This document shows positions 45,250-57,443 of a stretch of DNA of 64,000 nt, one piece after another (the stretch's first letter is position 1; each line of letters opens with the position of its first letter). The notes beneath the pieces were generated by a model. It saw only the letters and a program-made list of their open reading frames with translations. It did not search any database and had not been told where the DNA came from. The DNA lies in NCBI GenBank assembly GCA_026874595.1, contig CM049307.1, positions 98,020,330 through 98,084,329 on the forward strand, given 5' to 3'. Made by a program: the position numbers and the translations under genes. This DNA is from Sipunculus nudus. Lineage: Eukaryota > Annelida > Sipuncula > Golfingiida > Sipunculidae.

Positions 45250-45660
45250 GACAAGTCCTTCGATTCGTCGTACCACTAGTCGGGACAGGTTGTGACCAGT
45301 GTAAACCAATCGTGATTGGTCTAGCCATGTGTCACGATCTATAGTACGACAAGTCGATACCAGTCTGCGACCTATCGGTACCTGCTGTTGCTACTAATCA
45401 CCGACTACATGCGACTACTAGTTAACTATAGTCGTGCGACAACCGATCAGTGGGGGGGGGGGGGGGGGGTGAACTCGAAAATTTATAGTTTTGTCGTTAT
45501 CTCATTCGTTAGGTGTACTTTAACGAGAAAACAACGAGAATCAAACGAGAAAACAACGAGCGTAACTCGAAACCCTTCGTTGTTGTCTCGTTATATGTAT
45601 CCACATTTTAAGTAACGAAACAGCGTTAGCCTCTTTCGTTGCCGTTTCTTATAAGGTTCT
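45250..45660 (+). repeat. Repeat pair B, left copy, with central poly-G
   Basis: A GTCGTAC-rich part is followed by a run of 18 G (45452-45469), TGAACTCGAA and then repeated AACGAGAAAACAACGAG words. The minus strand of 48885-49390 has the same layout. The two copies are inverted 3.2 kb apart. Confidence 0.7.
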
Positions 45661-45745
45661 TTGGAGCACGTAATGACAATATTCCTGTACTTTTCTGAAT
45701 CCCGTGCTAGTTGTGAGAGATTATAACCATTTCTTTGGCTTGGGA

Positions 45746-45748
<3 letters not shown>

Positions 45749-45792
<44 letters not shown>
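45749..45792. repeat. (GA)n microsatellite
   Basis: Pure AG dinucleotide, about 44 bp. Confidence 0.98.
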
Positions 45793-45794
<2 letters not shown>

Positions 45795-46529
45795 TTTCCC
45801 CTAATAATCTCCATGATATGTAAGCTTGTTTTAATGTGCATACATAAAAGCTTCACTTGACGCAATACAAAGCGTTCCTCTATTTACAAGATGGAAGTCT
45901 TTGTTGGTGTCCTGCTACCAAATCATGTTTCAAACTATAAACAATGTTTTAAAAGCAACTTTATGAAGACGATTGAGACCGAAAGCAAAGGGAATACTTT
46001 TACATCAGTTTTGGAGGGACTGTATACGAGCTTATATTGTGAAGTGTCTGAATTATTCTTGTCAGTGTCAAAATGCCGAACTTCCAAAATTCCTCATCTA
46101 TATTATCAGATGAATAATAATAAAAAAACACGGCAAAGAAATAAAGCATTTTTGTTAATTTTTAAATATCCGCCAATCGTAATCCAAAGAGGCCATCTGT
46201 AGGCAAACAATACGTAACTATACGAGATTGCAAACGACAGAAGAAGGCATTGCTAAATTTACTTGTGCAAACAGCTACTTTCGGTCATTCTCAACACGAG
46301 TTCGTGTCCGGCGTTCATGGTGATCAAAAGAATGGTTTGACTGAATGGCTAGCAGGTATTAAGCGAGATTTGTAAAGCTCTAACATTTATGATGTGTGCT
46401 CTGCTACAAAATGTCTTAAAATGTCTGAAAGGTAGAAAAGCTCATAACAATAAAGTGCATATTTAGAAAAAATAGGCATTCCATGATGGTAGACCAAAAG
46501 CGATTTGGTTAAACATTCTTTAAAGGGGT
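45793..46529. other. No supported gene; one 103-codon frame
   Basis: A plus-strand frame at 45891-46202 begins with a plausible ATG and has balanced composition, but shows no recognisable domain, signal peptide or splice context. I cannot tell it from chance. Confidence 0.4.
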
Positions 46530-46960
46530 CCAATCACCTATAAAGCATGTTGAATAAACACGAAAATAGATTTTCTCTTTAAAATAAATCTGTACTTGCC
46601 AAAATTTTCCCTTGAAATTATTCAAAACAGTGGACCAAAGGTGTAAAGATAAACACAGCATATGCATCGCCGAGCCTCAACATGTGTACACTAGGAGATG
46701 CCCTCACTGACTTGGCCTAAAAAATGTAATACATGTTCCCACTGGCTGAAACATCACGTTTCCGCCTCACATTCAGACTTCCGGTTAGACAGCCTTGTTA
46801 TGGTAAACAGAAACACACGGACTGTGTTTACAAACACGCGAGTCATATAAAGTTATCAAACAACCGTAGACTGAGACTGTGTGCCGAGATGGTGTAGGCC
46901 CGAAACTTTAGTTAAAAGCAAAACTGAATTGATAGTGTGAAAGAACACTCATAATATAGC
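46530..46960 (+). repeat. Dispersed repeat pair C, left copy
   Basis: It matches 50840-51320 in order: CATGTTG...AACACGAAAAATAG-like, TTTAAAATAAAYCTGTAC, AGATGCCCT-ACTGACTTGG, AAAATGTAATACATGTTCCC, GACTTCC and ACTGTGTGC, ending AAAACTGAA-TATAGTGTGAA. Class unknown. Confidence 0.8.
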
Positions 46961-47108
46961 TTCTGATTATGTCCCTTAACTTCAACACCTTTAATGTGTG
47001 TTTTTAAATCATGATTATTTCTTTTATGTTTATAATGAAAAACATCAAAATGGTGTTGTATGGTGTTATAAATCCTGTTTTATTTCTAATTGTGAAATTG
47101 TAAAGGTC

Positions 47109-47368
47109 GTTTCCATATGCGCGTATATGCAGACTGGCAGACGTATATTTGTGCACAATGGTATCGAGCAGGCCTTTTACAAAAAAAGTGTGACGTGATT
47201 TTAGCCCGAAACCAGGAGTTCACGCAGGTCCTATGTGTGAAAATCGCTCCTGTGACTATTTTCACGTATACACGCACATTCGCAAATACAATGACGAATA
47301 CATGGAAACACCCCACTTGACAAATCATATATGAGCGATGTTTTACACATATACGCGCACATGGAAAC
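47109..47368. mobile_element. MITE-like element, about 260 bp
   Basis: Left end GTTTCCATATGCGCGTATAT and the reverse complement of the right end (GTTTCCATGTGCGCGTATAT) are 22-bp inverted repeats with few mismatches. CGTATACACGCAC words recur inside. A fragment lies at 40925-41020. Overlapping frames in the element are by-products of the inverted repeats. Confidence 0.65.
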
Positions 47369-48013
47369 ACATCTATGCTTACGGTCGAAATGAACGCTTA
47401 TTCTGAGATTATTATGTATGGGAGAAATAAAACACATGAATTTTTTTTACTTATATATATATACAAATTATCCGTTTCAAAACGGAGATGTGATATCAGT
47501 ATTATAAAATTTGTTTAAAATATGTTTTGACTAGTTTTATATTGTTTCAGGAAAACTATCTTTATTATGATTAAATTCCCCTCGGTCATTTAAAATTGGT
47601 TCTATCGATAATTATACGTGATGGAACGTTTTGCAGTAAATTATATTTTATACCGATATATTTATCGTGGATTTTACACACTCATTGTTCATTGCATAAA
47701 TTACAAAATTAAATATAACAACCAGGGACTAATTGCACATCTACAATCCATCTACAATAAGGAACTGAAGGGACATTCTCAGCTCGTCTTTTATTATATG
47801 ACTGATTTTGCCTCTTATTTTTCATTCTCATGCAAGCAATATAGATAAATGAAACACAACAAAAATATCCTTATACCATTATGCATTTAGAAAATATTTG
47901 CACCATAATCAGGAGCAATTTTCCTCAGTTCATTGGTTTGTTAGGTGCTGTAAACCTTCATATGATTCGGAATGTGGTCCAGGTATGCGGTCGCGGATAA
48001 AATACTTGATGTG

Positions 48014-48015
<2 letters not shown>
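47369..48015. other. No gene seen
   Basis: AT-rich, with no recognisable exon or element. Confidence 0.5.

Positions 48016-48088
<73 letters not shown>
48016..48088. repeat. (AT)n microsatellite
   Basis: About 73 bp of AT dinucleotide. Confidence 0.98.
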
Positions 48089-48089
<1 letters not shown>

Positions 48090-48744
48090 CGACTATTTTC
48101 CCTCTAATGTAAAACATGACTGGATAAGATTAAGAAAACGGCAGCTTGTATGTAAACATGAATCGACAAATCAAGAGTGGATCATAAGGGAATGTTTTAT
48201 ATATATTTGCAATGATTTCGTTTCCAGGCGAGGACATTTTTTCTTATGGTTTATAACGATTAACACATTTAATTCTGGGATACCCCAACTAAAATGTACG
48301 TGGTTGCTCTCCAGACCCAATCCGCGGTTAAATTTTGTTATTAGACGGGTCGCTATATGATCTGACATTTTTTGTCTGATGTCCGATGAGGCCGGATATG
48401 ATCCACAACCGAATAAAAGGAAACGGTACCTCATAAAATTATAATTTTGACTCGATCCACAATCACGCCCGTACTGCATCCGCAACACCTTAAAGGATTC
48501 GTAGTTCTGGGTATATAAGTTAATATTTGAATGAGTTAAATGTTATCTGCTTTCCAAACTTTGAACAAGAAGGGATAAAAAACCGAAAGCCGTCATACAT
48601 GTAATTAATATTTTACAATAAGATATTTTTCTTCCGTTGTCGCACTATTTATTACGAATAATGGTATTTTCATTCGCTTGCAGCTCTAAAATGTGTATTA
48701 CATAGAGACAAAGGTATATAAAATGTATATAAATTGATCAATAT

Positions 48745-48746
<2 letters not shown>
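48089..48746. other. No gene seen
   Basis: A 105-codon minus-strand frame (48171-48488) shows no domain; nothing else is recognisable. Confidence 0.45.

Positions 48747-48783
<37 letters not shown>
48747..48783. repeat. (AT)n microsatellite
   Basis: About 37 bp of AT dinucleotide. Confidence 0.95.
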
Positions 48784-48784
<1 letters not shown>

Positions 48785-48884
48785 GCACATATTTGTGTGT
48801 GTTTTTGTGTGAAAATGAAGTTATTATTTACACATGTCATTACATATGGTAGGCACGGCACAAGAAATGTATTAGGTTGACTAA

Positions 48885-49390
48885 TCTTAGTCGAGTAAGT
48901 AGAAAAATACCGTCTGACGACACTTGTTCACGTTTTCGTTACCGTAACGGATGGTCCGGACCGTCCGTTAAAATAACGAAAAAACTGAGGCATTTACGAA
49001 CGAGAAGAATTAAAAGAAAGTTTCGAGTTACCCAAAAAATGTGTAACGATGGAGTAACGAGTTCGTTATGCATTCGTTCGGCTTACGAATGCTTCGAGTT
49101 CACCCCCCCTGGTTGGTAAAAGTACAACCGATCTTCTTTAGACCACTGCCGATTAGTTGTACAAATGCGAACAGTTCCCCTTCCACTTACGACTGGTAAG
49201 GTGTACTTACGTCTACTTAAGACAACCTCCGACTTCTTCCAACTAGTAAGGACTTGTCGTACGACCTTTCGTGGACGACCTACGATTCTCAAGTCGCAGG
49301 AAGTCATAATCTGTCGTAAACCTGTCGTAGGTGCATGTCACTGGAGCTTTAACAGATGGTTAGACCAAGGTCTAGCCGGCATAGATAAGA
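48885..49390 (-). repeat. Repeat pair B, right copy (inverted)
   Basis: The minus strand reads GTCGTACGAC-rich sequence, then GGGGGGGTGAACTCGAA, then CGAACGAATGC and GTAACTCGAAAC words, as in 45250-45660. A GGTCCGGACCGTCC palindromic patch lies near 48953-48966. Confidence 0.65.
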
Positions 49391-49866
49391 TGCCTTCTTA
49401 ACAAGGACACCTGTTACAGATTGTGTTATGTTTACACTTGTTTATTAATTGGATTAAAGAAAAGCCTGACGTAAAATTCCTCCAGTGAACAAATAATATA
49501 AGGTTTTATTGCAATGTTCAAGAGTGAGATTTATTTCTAGAACTAAAATAAAATATAGAGCTGATCGGGTACCCACATATAAAAACAAATCAACGGCATA
49601 TTTAAAAACAGTACTCTCTTAAAAATTCAATCGAAGTAAAACGATTTTCAAATGTATCGAACACAACAAAAACTATTGAAAGGCAAAATAATTGACAAAC
49701 TGACATAGGGTTATAATCGCTCTCCATGAAAATGCAATTTCCAAATAAAATACTGCGTCCAACATAAAAATACTACAGATTGTATTTTTATGTTAAAACT
49801 ATTAAATTGTTTAAAAATCGTGCTTTAATAACGGAAGTAGGAAGACAATGGCGCAGCTCATTGGAT

Positions 49867-49868
<2 letters not shown>
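49391..49868. other. No gene seen
   Basis: AT-rich, nothing recognisable. Confidence 0.5.

Positions 49869-49949
<81 letters not shown>
49869..49949. repeat. (AT)n microsatellite
   Basis: About 81 bp of AT dinucleotide. Confidence 0.98.
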
Positions 49950-49950
<1 letters not shown>

Positions 49951-50785
49951 CCGTTTACAACAAAGGAATACGTAGTAAGACTCCTAGTCCACGCAGTAGG
50001 CCTTGTTGTCAGGCAATATCTTCATTTTTTTTTTGCATAAGTGCACAGAGCTCGTATGACGTTTTACTTTTAATGTAATATCCAGCTCGGCCCCGTGACT
50101 ATTCTGGCCGTCTGAGCCCATTTCTATCATATTTCCGGAATCGCTTGTTTCCTTGGCGGGTATCACGTGACTCGATTACGTCTGAATGATAATGATCACG
50201 ACAGTGGCAATGTTTCAGGACCGCATCTGTCCGCTCTTCACTATTTATACAAAAGGATTCCCGGAATATTTGAAAACAATGTAATATTTGATTTAATACA
50301 TAATGTTGGAACTGTAACGCAATGAACAAATTATCAACAGCGAACAGCTATTTCCTGGAAAATGTATTCATAGTGTTTATGTATGCTGATCAGAACAGTG
50401 TAAAAGACGGGAGCGAAAGTGAAAAGTCTGATACTATTAAAGATGATGACGATGATGACAACGAACCTGCTGGTATGTGGTATCATAATTAACATGATAA
50501 TGATGATGATGACGTGTGAACAGTGGTGGAGGTCGTGGGTTATGATAATAATATTGTAGCTGATGAGGACGATGATGTAAAAACTATAACAATGATGATG
50601 ACAATGGTGATCATTAACCTTACTGACCATTAACATATTTCATAAAGACAGCATGTGAGATCAAAGTGTCAAACACGTCAATACAAAAAATATTTATCTT
50701 CATATTTTGTCGATTATTTTCATGAAAATAGAATAAACATGAGTACACCAATGCAAATCTTATACAGCGAACTGAAAACGAATAT
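49950..50785. other. No gene; cryptic GAT/ATG-rich stretch
   Basis: 50440-50620 is enriched in GATGATGAC and ATAATGATG words, a cryptic trinucleotide repeat. The 100-codon minus-strand frame there is low complexity. Confidence 0.5.
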
Positions 50786-50816
50786 AGACATCTTCTAATT
50801 CGAGTAGAAGATGTCT
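50786..50816. repeat. Perfect 12-bp hairpin with 7-nt loop
   Basis: AGACATCTTCTA (50786-50797) and TAGAAGATGTCT (50805-50816) are perfect reverse complements. The arm word TAGACATCTTCTA recurs near 58652 inside the foldback element. Confidence 0.7.
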
Positions 50817-50839
50817 TCATGATAATTCCTCTCATAGGA

Positions 50840-51320
50840 CATAAAACATGTTGCATTAACACGAAAAATAGCATCTTCCCTTTAAAATAAACCTGTACAT
50901 GCCAAAACATTGCCTTAAAACCGTTTGCTTACTCCTGAGAAAAAGTGTGTTAAAAACAAGGGACCGGGCGCGATCCCAGATGTCAACATAAACATAGTCA
51001 GTGGGGCCGCGTGTATCGCGGACCCACAACACGTGTCAATCAGAAGATGCCCTGACTGACTTGGTTATATAAAATGTAATACATGTTCCCGTGGGCTGAA
51101 AGACCGCATGTAGCGGGTCACAATCGGACTTCCAGTCACGCGGCCTTGTTGTGGAAAACATACACACGTGGACTGTATTTTCCAACCCGCATAACCATTA
51201 AAATGCGTTAAACAGCCGTCTGCGAGGTACTGATACTGTGTGCTTGAGAGGTTATGCTTGAAAACTTTTGTATAAAACAAAACTGAACTTATAGTGTGAA
51301 TGAATAGGCTTGACATTGCC
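50840..51320 (+). repeat. Dispersed repeat pair C, right copy
   Basis: Second copy of 46530-46960, carrying a GC-rich insert at about 50960-51040 (GGGACCGGGCGCG...GGGGCCGCGTGTATCGCGG) that the left copy lacks. Confidence 0.8.
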
Positions 51321-51330
51321 CCTGATATTA

Positions 51331-51726
51331 GCCCAATTTATACTAGAAAAATGTGGCGCGCGCTAGACCGTTCCAGAAAAATCTAGAGCGGGCTACATTT
51401 TAACTTGCGTTCACACAGTGCCAAACCAAATTACCCTGTAGAGCGCGCCACCCTGTCTAGTAAGGCCGCAGTGCACTTAGCCCGGCCTAGACACGCAGAT
51501 AAATACTCAGTCTAGCGCGGTCTAGATTGTATTCCCCCTGGCGCGCATTGGTAGATCCCACTCAAATATCTGTTTTCTGACTGAGTCTGGCGCGCGCTAA
51601 AATCTGGAACCGACTCAAACCGGTGGTCAAAATGTAGCGCGTTCCAGACCAAAAATCCTCGAAATCTGGCGCGTTTTGGGAACTAAACAATGTAGAGCGC
51701 TCCAGAAAAACGTGTGTAAATGGGGC
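51331..51726. mobile_element. MITE-like element, 396 bp, with CTAGCGCG/CTGGCGCG motifs
   Basis: The left end GCCCAATTTATACTAG and the reverse complement of the right end (GCCCCATTTACACACG) are imperfect inverted repeats. At least nine words of the type CTAGAGCG, CTAGCGCGG, CTGGCGCGC or GTAGAGCGCTCCAG are scattered inside in both orientations. TA lies next to both ends but the exact duplication is unclear. No transposase frame is present. Confidence 0.65.
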
Positions 51727-52190
51727 GTATATCCCTTTAAGTGATAGAGATCTTATGTTAAGAGATGAAAATGTAAAGTGGTCTAAAAAATGTAATTTGG
51801 GATATTGGGAATCCGACATGAGGTTATAACCTACATGTTGTCATTTACAGCATGCCGTAAAGCGCACACAGAAAATAAGGTTTGTATAGAGCCTGCCGGG
51901 ACCACCGGTATACCAAATAAATCAGCAATTCCTGATCGTGTTGTCACGGCCAGAACTTCTAAAGAAAAATCCACTGCGGAATAGCATTAATCCATTTCCC
52001 TGTGAATGGTTTCGCTTTTAAAAGCAGAATTAATCATTTTATAGTTTTGACTTCAACTTTAGGAGTCAATTAAAAAGATAACTACCCAGGCCGCCAATAA
52101 TGATAATATTAGACGTATCGGAATACTCGTCCAATAGTTTTGATTAAAAATATGTTCCCATCACAAAGATGAACGTGTGATATATTACAG

Positions 52191-52245
<55 letters not shown>

Positions 52246-53034
52246 GTGTAATATTCGTTCTAATTGTTTAAGAGTTCCGAATATATATACATATATCTTC
52301 TTTTTTAAATTTCAATTGATCAGGTCCATCAGGTATCAATGTTTAGAGAGAATCTTCGGCTGATATCGATGTTTTCTGTTGGACAACAGGGGCGGATCAA
52401 GGGGGCGGGGCGGGTAAGGGAATTGAAACCCTTCTTACTGAAAGACATTACCTGTTCTTTTTTCAACATGATGTATAAAACGCTCCCTCCTCTCACAGCA
52501 TTTTAAGGGTATGAGGCCACTTTTAAACTGCAAATCCGTCCATTCATGTGAATCTAGACCCGCCCATAGATAGTATTACGAGAAAATTAAATGCAGTTTG
52601 ATGGGGCGCGGAGGACCATCGCCTCTGAAGTTGATGACGTTGGGGTGGCGTTTTATTACTGAAGAACTAATACCGCAGTCGGTATTTTTGCATACACTTC
52701 AAAATCCCTGAAGAAATAATTATATGGATGACTTGGAGTGGTATATTGTCGTGCAAACACGTCCCTTAAACATTTTTTTTTATTTACTGCGGTTTTATTC
52801 CTATGCAGCAGTCTGACAGTCCTTTGAGTGGAGAGTTTTTTTTTATATGAAAGGAATATGCATGAACCACTTGGAACAACGCATATATGGTTGATAGATT
52901 TTCTTTATGAAGATATCTGCCTCAGTTTCATGTAAGGTAAACATCTCAGTGAGCAGATATAAATACTAACTGATACGATATTTTTGGGAAGGCTTTATTA
53001 ATTCATGAAAAAACAGAAGAACTGACAATAAATA
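51727..53034. other. No gene; AT and TG microsatellite inside
   Basis: (AT)n at 52194-52229 followed by (TG)n to 52249. The rest shows no exon or bounded element. Confidence 0.6.
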
Positions 53035-53330
53035 TAGGGCAAAAAAAAGGAATGGTTCTAAGGCAGTTTTTAAAAAATTAGTGCCGGGGGGGGGGGTCAT
53101 ATTTTTTTAACCTGTTTTGTATGTTTCGATATAAATTTCATATCATCAGGGAAAAGCATGATAATAATATAATTTATGTGCTAAACAGGTAAAAGCACGA
53201 CATAACAAAGGAAATCTGATCAAAATTGTATTATTTAATCTTCTTGAAAGATGAAAATCAAAATTAAATGTTTGATGCGGTAGGTTAAAATTGACGTGGG
53301 CGGTGCCTGACAGCCATACCTTTTTTCGGC
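53035..53330 (+). repeat. Dispersed repeat pair A, right copy
   Basis: Diverged copy of 37870-38155 in the same orientation, with a run of 10 G (about 53087-53096). Confidence 0.75.
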
Positions 53331-53639
53331 TTTGGTATTACTGATTATACAACAGTGAAGGGTTATAATGTAACTGACGGTCCCGGGCTGGGATATCTTT
53401 AGAGAATCCGGCCTTGAGCTACACAATGACAACAGAACTTCATAGAAATTACAGCATTCGGAAAAGAGTGTAAACAAAGATTTGAACTAAACAAAAGTGC
53501 TTGTTACAAATTAGTTGATAAAGATATTAAATGGTACTCAGAAATTACACGTTGATAGTATCCCTAAAACCCATCAATGTGTTTGTAAATTCGGAACAGT
53601 AGTCACGCATTATTATATGATAATCATCATAATAATCCT

Positions 53640-53716
53640 GATGATAATTAATCCTAATACAAATCCTAATGATAACCCTAATCCTATTAAGAATATTTAT
53701 AATAAAATCAATCCTA

Positions 53717-53768
<52 letters not shown>

Positions 53769-53850
53769 ACTATAAGAAGAAGTAGTAGAAGTAGTGGTTA
53801 TAGTAGAAGAAGAAGTAGTAGTGGTAGTAGTAACAGTAGTAGGATTCGGA
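53640..53850. repeat. Compound trinucleotide and AATCCT repeat
   Basis: Irregular AATCCTAAT words lead into pure (TTA)n at 53717-53767, then GAAGTAGTA-type words to about 53850. Confidence 0.9.
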
Positions 53851-54756
53851 TCATTATTATTAGTGCTATTAGAAGGATGATTAACATTATAAATACAATA
53901 TCACTGGAGAATTGAATAATGATGAGGAATAAAAACCACATAGTTTAACATATATTTTGTCTTGTCGAGAGTCAATGACGTATGGCTGATATGACCAAAA
54001 GACAAAATTGGCAGTTTCTTAACCCCAGAGGGAAGGGGCGTCCTGGCAGGCTGACACCATATTGACAGTGACGTGCATTTCATTATTGAGTATGTACTGA
54101 CCGCCCGCCTGTTACAACGTGTCTGCCAGGTGGTCATAAGCGGACTCATGTTTCATGAATTAATGTGATACATGATCAATTTCTGTTTGTGTCATCAAAT
54201 ATCCGACTCCATCAGACGGACACCAAGGATAACAACGGACAAAGAGGTTATGTTTTCACTTGTGTTTGGCTCGTTGGAATTTCATGGAGGAATAATCTGA
54301 ATCTCAGATAATACATTATGTTACAAAATACGGATCTGGATAAAGGCCCGTATTCAGTACTTTTGTTTAGTCTTGACGGTGATGTGCGCTCTACAGATTG
54401 CAAATCTAGTCGTTCAGTTATATACTGAAGGAAAGATTTCTGTGCCGTTAGCGTATAAATTCTCATTTACGATTATATAATTAAATAACAGAAAAACTAA
54501 GAACAGTATGGAAAATACTACATCAAAAAACACAAAGAAGGAGGAGTGTTTTTGCACTTACAGTTTATTTTTTATAGTTTAAAATGGAATTTTGTGGTTG
54601 CTTTTAACACGGGAACTACGTTACCAGATGGGGTTATATTAGCATCATTTCTGTCATAACAGTAGAGAGTCCTCTACCTGCGTCAGAGTGCCATTACATC
54701 TTGTATGGAGGCCGCACGATAACTCCCGATGAGGTTGCAAATATTTTTGTCAATTT
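53851..54756. other. No gene seen
   Basis: AT-rich DNA before the tandem array; nothing recognisable. Confidence 0.5.
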
Positions 54757-56336
54757 ATATAACGCCTCCTGACCTACAGGGACGTCATTTTTATAACGCT
54801 TCCAAACCTACAGGTACGTAATTTTTATAACACCTCCTAACTTACAGGTACGTCATTTTACCAGCCTCCTAACCTACAGGTACGTCATTTTTTATAACGC
54901 CTCCTGACCTACAGGTACGTCATTTTTTATAACCCCTCCTGACCTACAGGTACTTCATTTTATGACGCTTCCTGCCTAGGGGTTCGATATTTTTTTAACG
55001 CCTCCTGACCTACAGGTACGTCATTTTTTATAACCCCTCCTGACCTACAGGTACTTCATTTTATGACGCTTCCTGCCTAGGGGTTCGATATTTTTTTAAC
55101 GCCTCCTGGCCTACAGATACGTCATTTTTATAACGCTTCCAAACCTACAGGCGCGTCATTTTTATAATACCTCCTAACTTACAAGTACGTCATTTTACAA
55201 GCCTCCTAACTTACTGGTACGTCATTTTTATAACGCCTCCTGACCTACAGGTACGTCATTTTTATAACGCCTCCTGACCTACAGGTACGTCATTTTTTTG
55301 ACAACGCATCCTGACCTACAGGTACTTCATTTTATAACGCCTCCTGCCTGGAGGTTCGATATTTTTATAACGCCTCCTGGCCTACAGGTATGTAATTTTA
55401 TATCGCCTCCTGACCTACAGGTACGTCATTTTTGACAACGCATCCTGACCTACAGGTACTTCATTTTATAACGCCTCCTGCCTAGAGGTTCGATATTTTT
55501 ATAACGCCTCCTGGCCTACAGGTACGTAATTTTTATAACGCCTCTGACCTACAGGTACGTCATTTTTGACAACGCATCCTGACCTACAGGTTCTTCATTT
55601 TATAACGCCTCCTGCCTAGAGGTTCGATATTTTTATAACGCCTCCTGGCCTACAGGTACGTCATTTTTATAACGCCTCCTGCCTAGAGGTTCGATATTTT
55701 TATAACGCCTCCTGACCTACAGGTACTTCATTTTATAACGCCTCCTGCCTAGAGGTTCGATATTTTTATAACGCATCCTGACCTACAGGTACTTCATTTT
55801 ATAAGGCCTCCTGGCCTACAGGTACGTAATTTTTATAACGCCTCCTCACCTACAGGTACGTCATTTTTGACAACGCATCCTGACCTACAGGTACTTCATT
55901 TTATAACGCCTCCTGCCTAGAGATTCGATATTTTTATAACGCCTCCTGGCCTACAGGTAGGTAATTTTTGACAACGCATCCTGACCTACAGGTTCTTCAT
56001 TTTATAAGGCCTCCTGGCCTACAGGTACGTAATTTTTATAACGCCTCCTGACCTACAGGTACGTCATTTTTGACAACGCATCCTGACCTACAGGTACTTC
56101 ATTTTATAACGCCTCCTGCCTAGAGATTCGATATTTTTATAACGCCTCCTGGCCTACAGGTACGTAATTTTTGTAACGCCTCCTGACCTACAGGTACGTC
56201 ATTTTTGACAACGCATCCTGACTTACAGGTACTTCATTTTAAAACGCCTCCTGCCTAGAGGTTCGGTATTTTTATAACGCCTCCTGGCCTACAGGTACGT
56301 ATTTTTTTACAATGCCTCCTGTCCTACAGGTACGCT
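54757..56336 (+). repeat. 33-34-bp tandem array, about 47 units, with 134-bp higher-order repeat
   Basis: The basic unit is AACGCCTCCTGACC followed by TACAGGTACGTCATTTTTAT. In the middle of the array, four unit types alternate in fixed order (GGCC-TACAGGTACGTAA, GACC-TACAGGTACGTCA, ATCCTGACC-TACAGGTACTTCA, GCC-TAGAGGTTCGATA); GAGGTTCGAT starts at 55351, 55485 and 55619, exactly 134 bp apart. Edges are more irregular, as usual for arrays maintained by unequal exchange. It has no coding capacity. Confidence 0.95.
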
Positions 56337-57443
56337 ATCATTTAAACGAGAACAAAGTTCAATCATTAACTATATTTGTGTTCCTTCGAGTTTGTAGAAT
56401 ATCCAACCGCACTAATGCAAGCACGACTGGCATTGAGGAACGATAGCAAATTTGTAGGCGACACAGGAATGACCTTACGACCTTGAAGGGAAAGCTCCAC
56501 AAAGTGCCCCTCCAACAGCGGTACTGTCAATTAAGGGACCTAAATGGATGTTTATTATGTTATAACCGACCTGCTCGGACCGGGGAAATTAAAATCATGA
56601 CGTCATACTTGCAGCAGCAGATTACGTAATGACCCACTTGGTTCTGTGAAGCTCAAATATACCCATGTACCTTGACCTTGGCCTGTATATATGTCTATTC
56701 CTAGCAGCGTACAGTGGTTGAAAGAATTTTGCTGTCCACTCCCGACAAACCTGAAGGTTGCGCAAAGCTCCTTTTAGCACAATTATATGTCCACGGGACA
56801 ATTTCATACGACAAACGCATTCATTATTAATATACTACAGAAGCCCACGTTGATTTTCCACGGTTCTATAAGATTAGTTTTTAATGAGCTGTTAGGACTG
56901 AATGTCGCACATTTTTGCACGAAAAATTTTCATGTGCTTTACATACATTAAATACATATAACGTAGGCTAGAATTCTCCAGGAAATCTCCTACGATCAAA
57001 AACGTCAGCAAACAATGGCAAATTATGCTTTTCCAGAAAAAAATCAAAGAAATACGTTTTGGAAAAAGACGGGAGGCATATACAGGGTGTAAACAATTTG
57101 AGTTAGTTTTTTTTTCGATTAGCAACATAGGTACAACATAGCTGGCATGATGACAATATCATATATATAACAAATATATATTGAAGTCACTGGGCGTGCA
57201 ATAATTTAAAGATATTATATGATTATAGCAAAGTGAAAGTTTATGAAAGATACTTTTTATAACATTACACATAACGATGTTTTAGTTTGAAGTTGAGGGT
57301 AGTCTAAGGCATTGAAACAGACACGTAAATGTCTTTGAAGGATCTTGCATGGCATAATGCAACGTATAGCTGCCTATGTGAACAGCCATTCCAAGTAAAT
57401 AGATTTCAACAGCATTACATTTTTCCCCGAGCATTATGGAATA
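56337..57443. other. No gene seen
   Basis: AT-rich DNA between the tandem array and the LINE remnant. Confidence 0.5.

Noticed and set aside
45891-46202. 103-codon plus-strand frame as a possible small gene
   Set aside because: Balanced composition but no homology, signal peptide or splice support; frames of this size are expected by chance in 64 kb.
47086-47370. 94-codon minus-strand frame and its plus-strand partner
   Set aside because: Both are explained by the inverted-repeat element at 47109-47368.
47898-50078. Frames rich in Ile-Tyr repeats
   Set aside because: Translations of (AT)n microsatellites.
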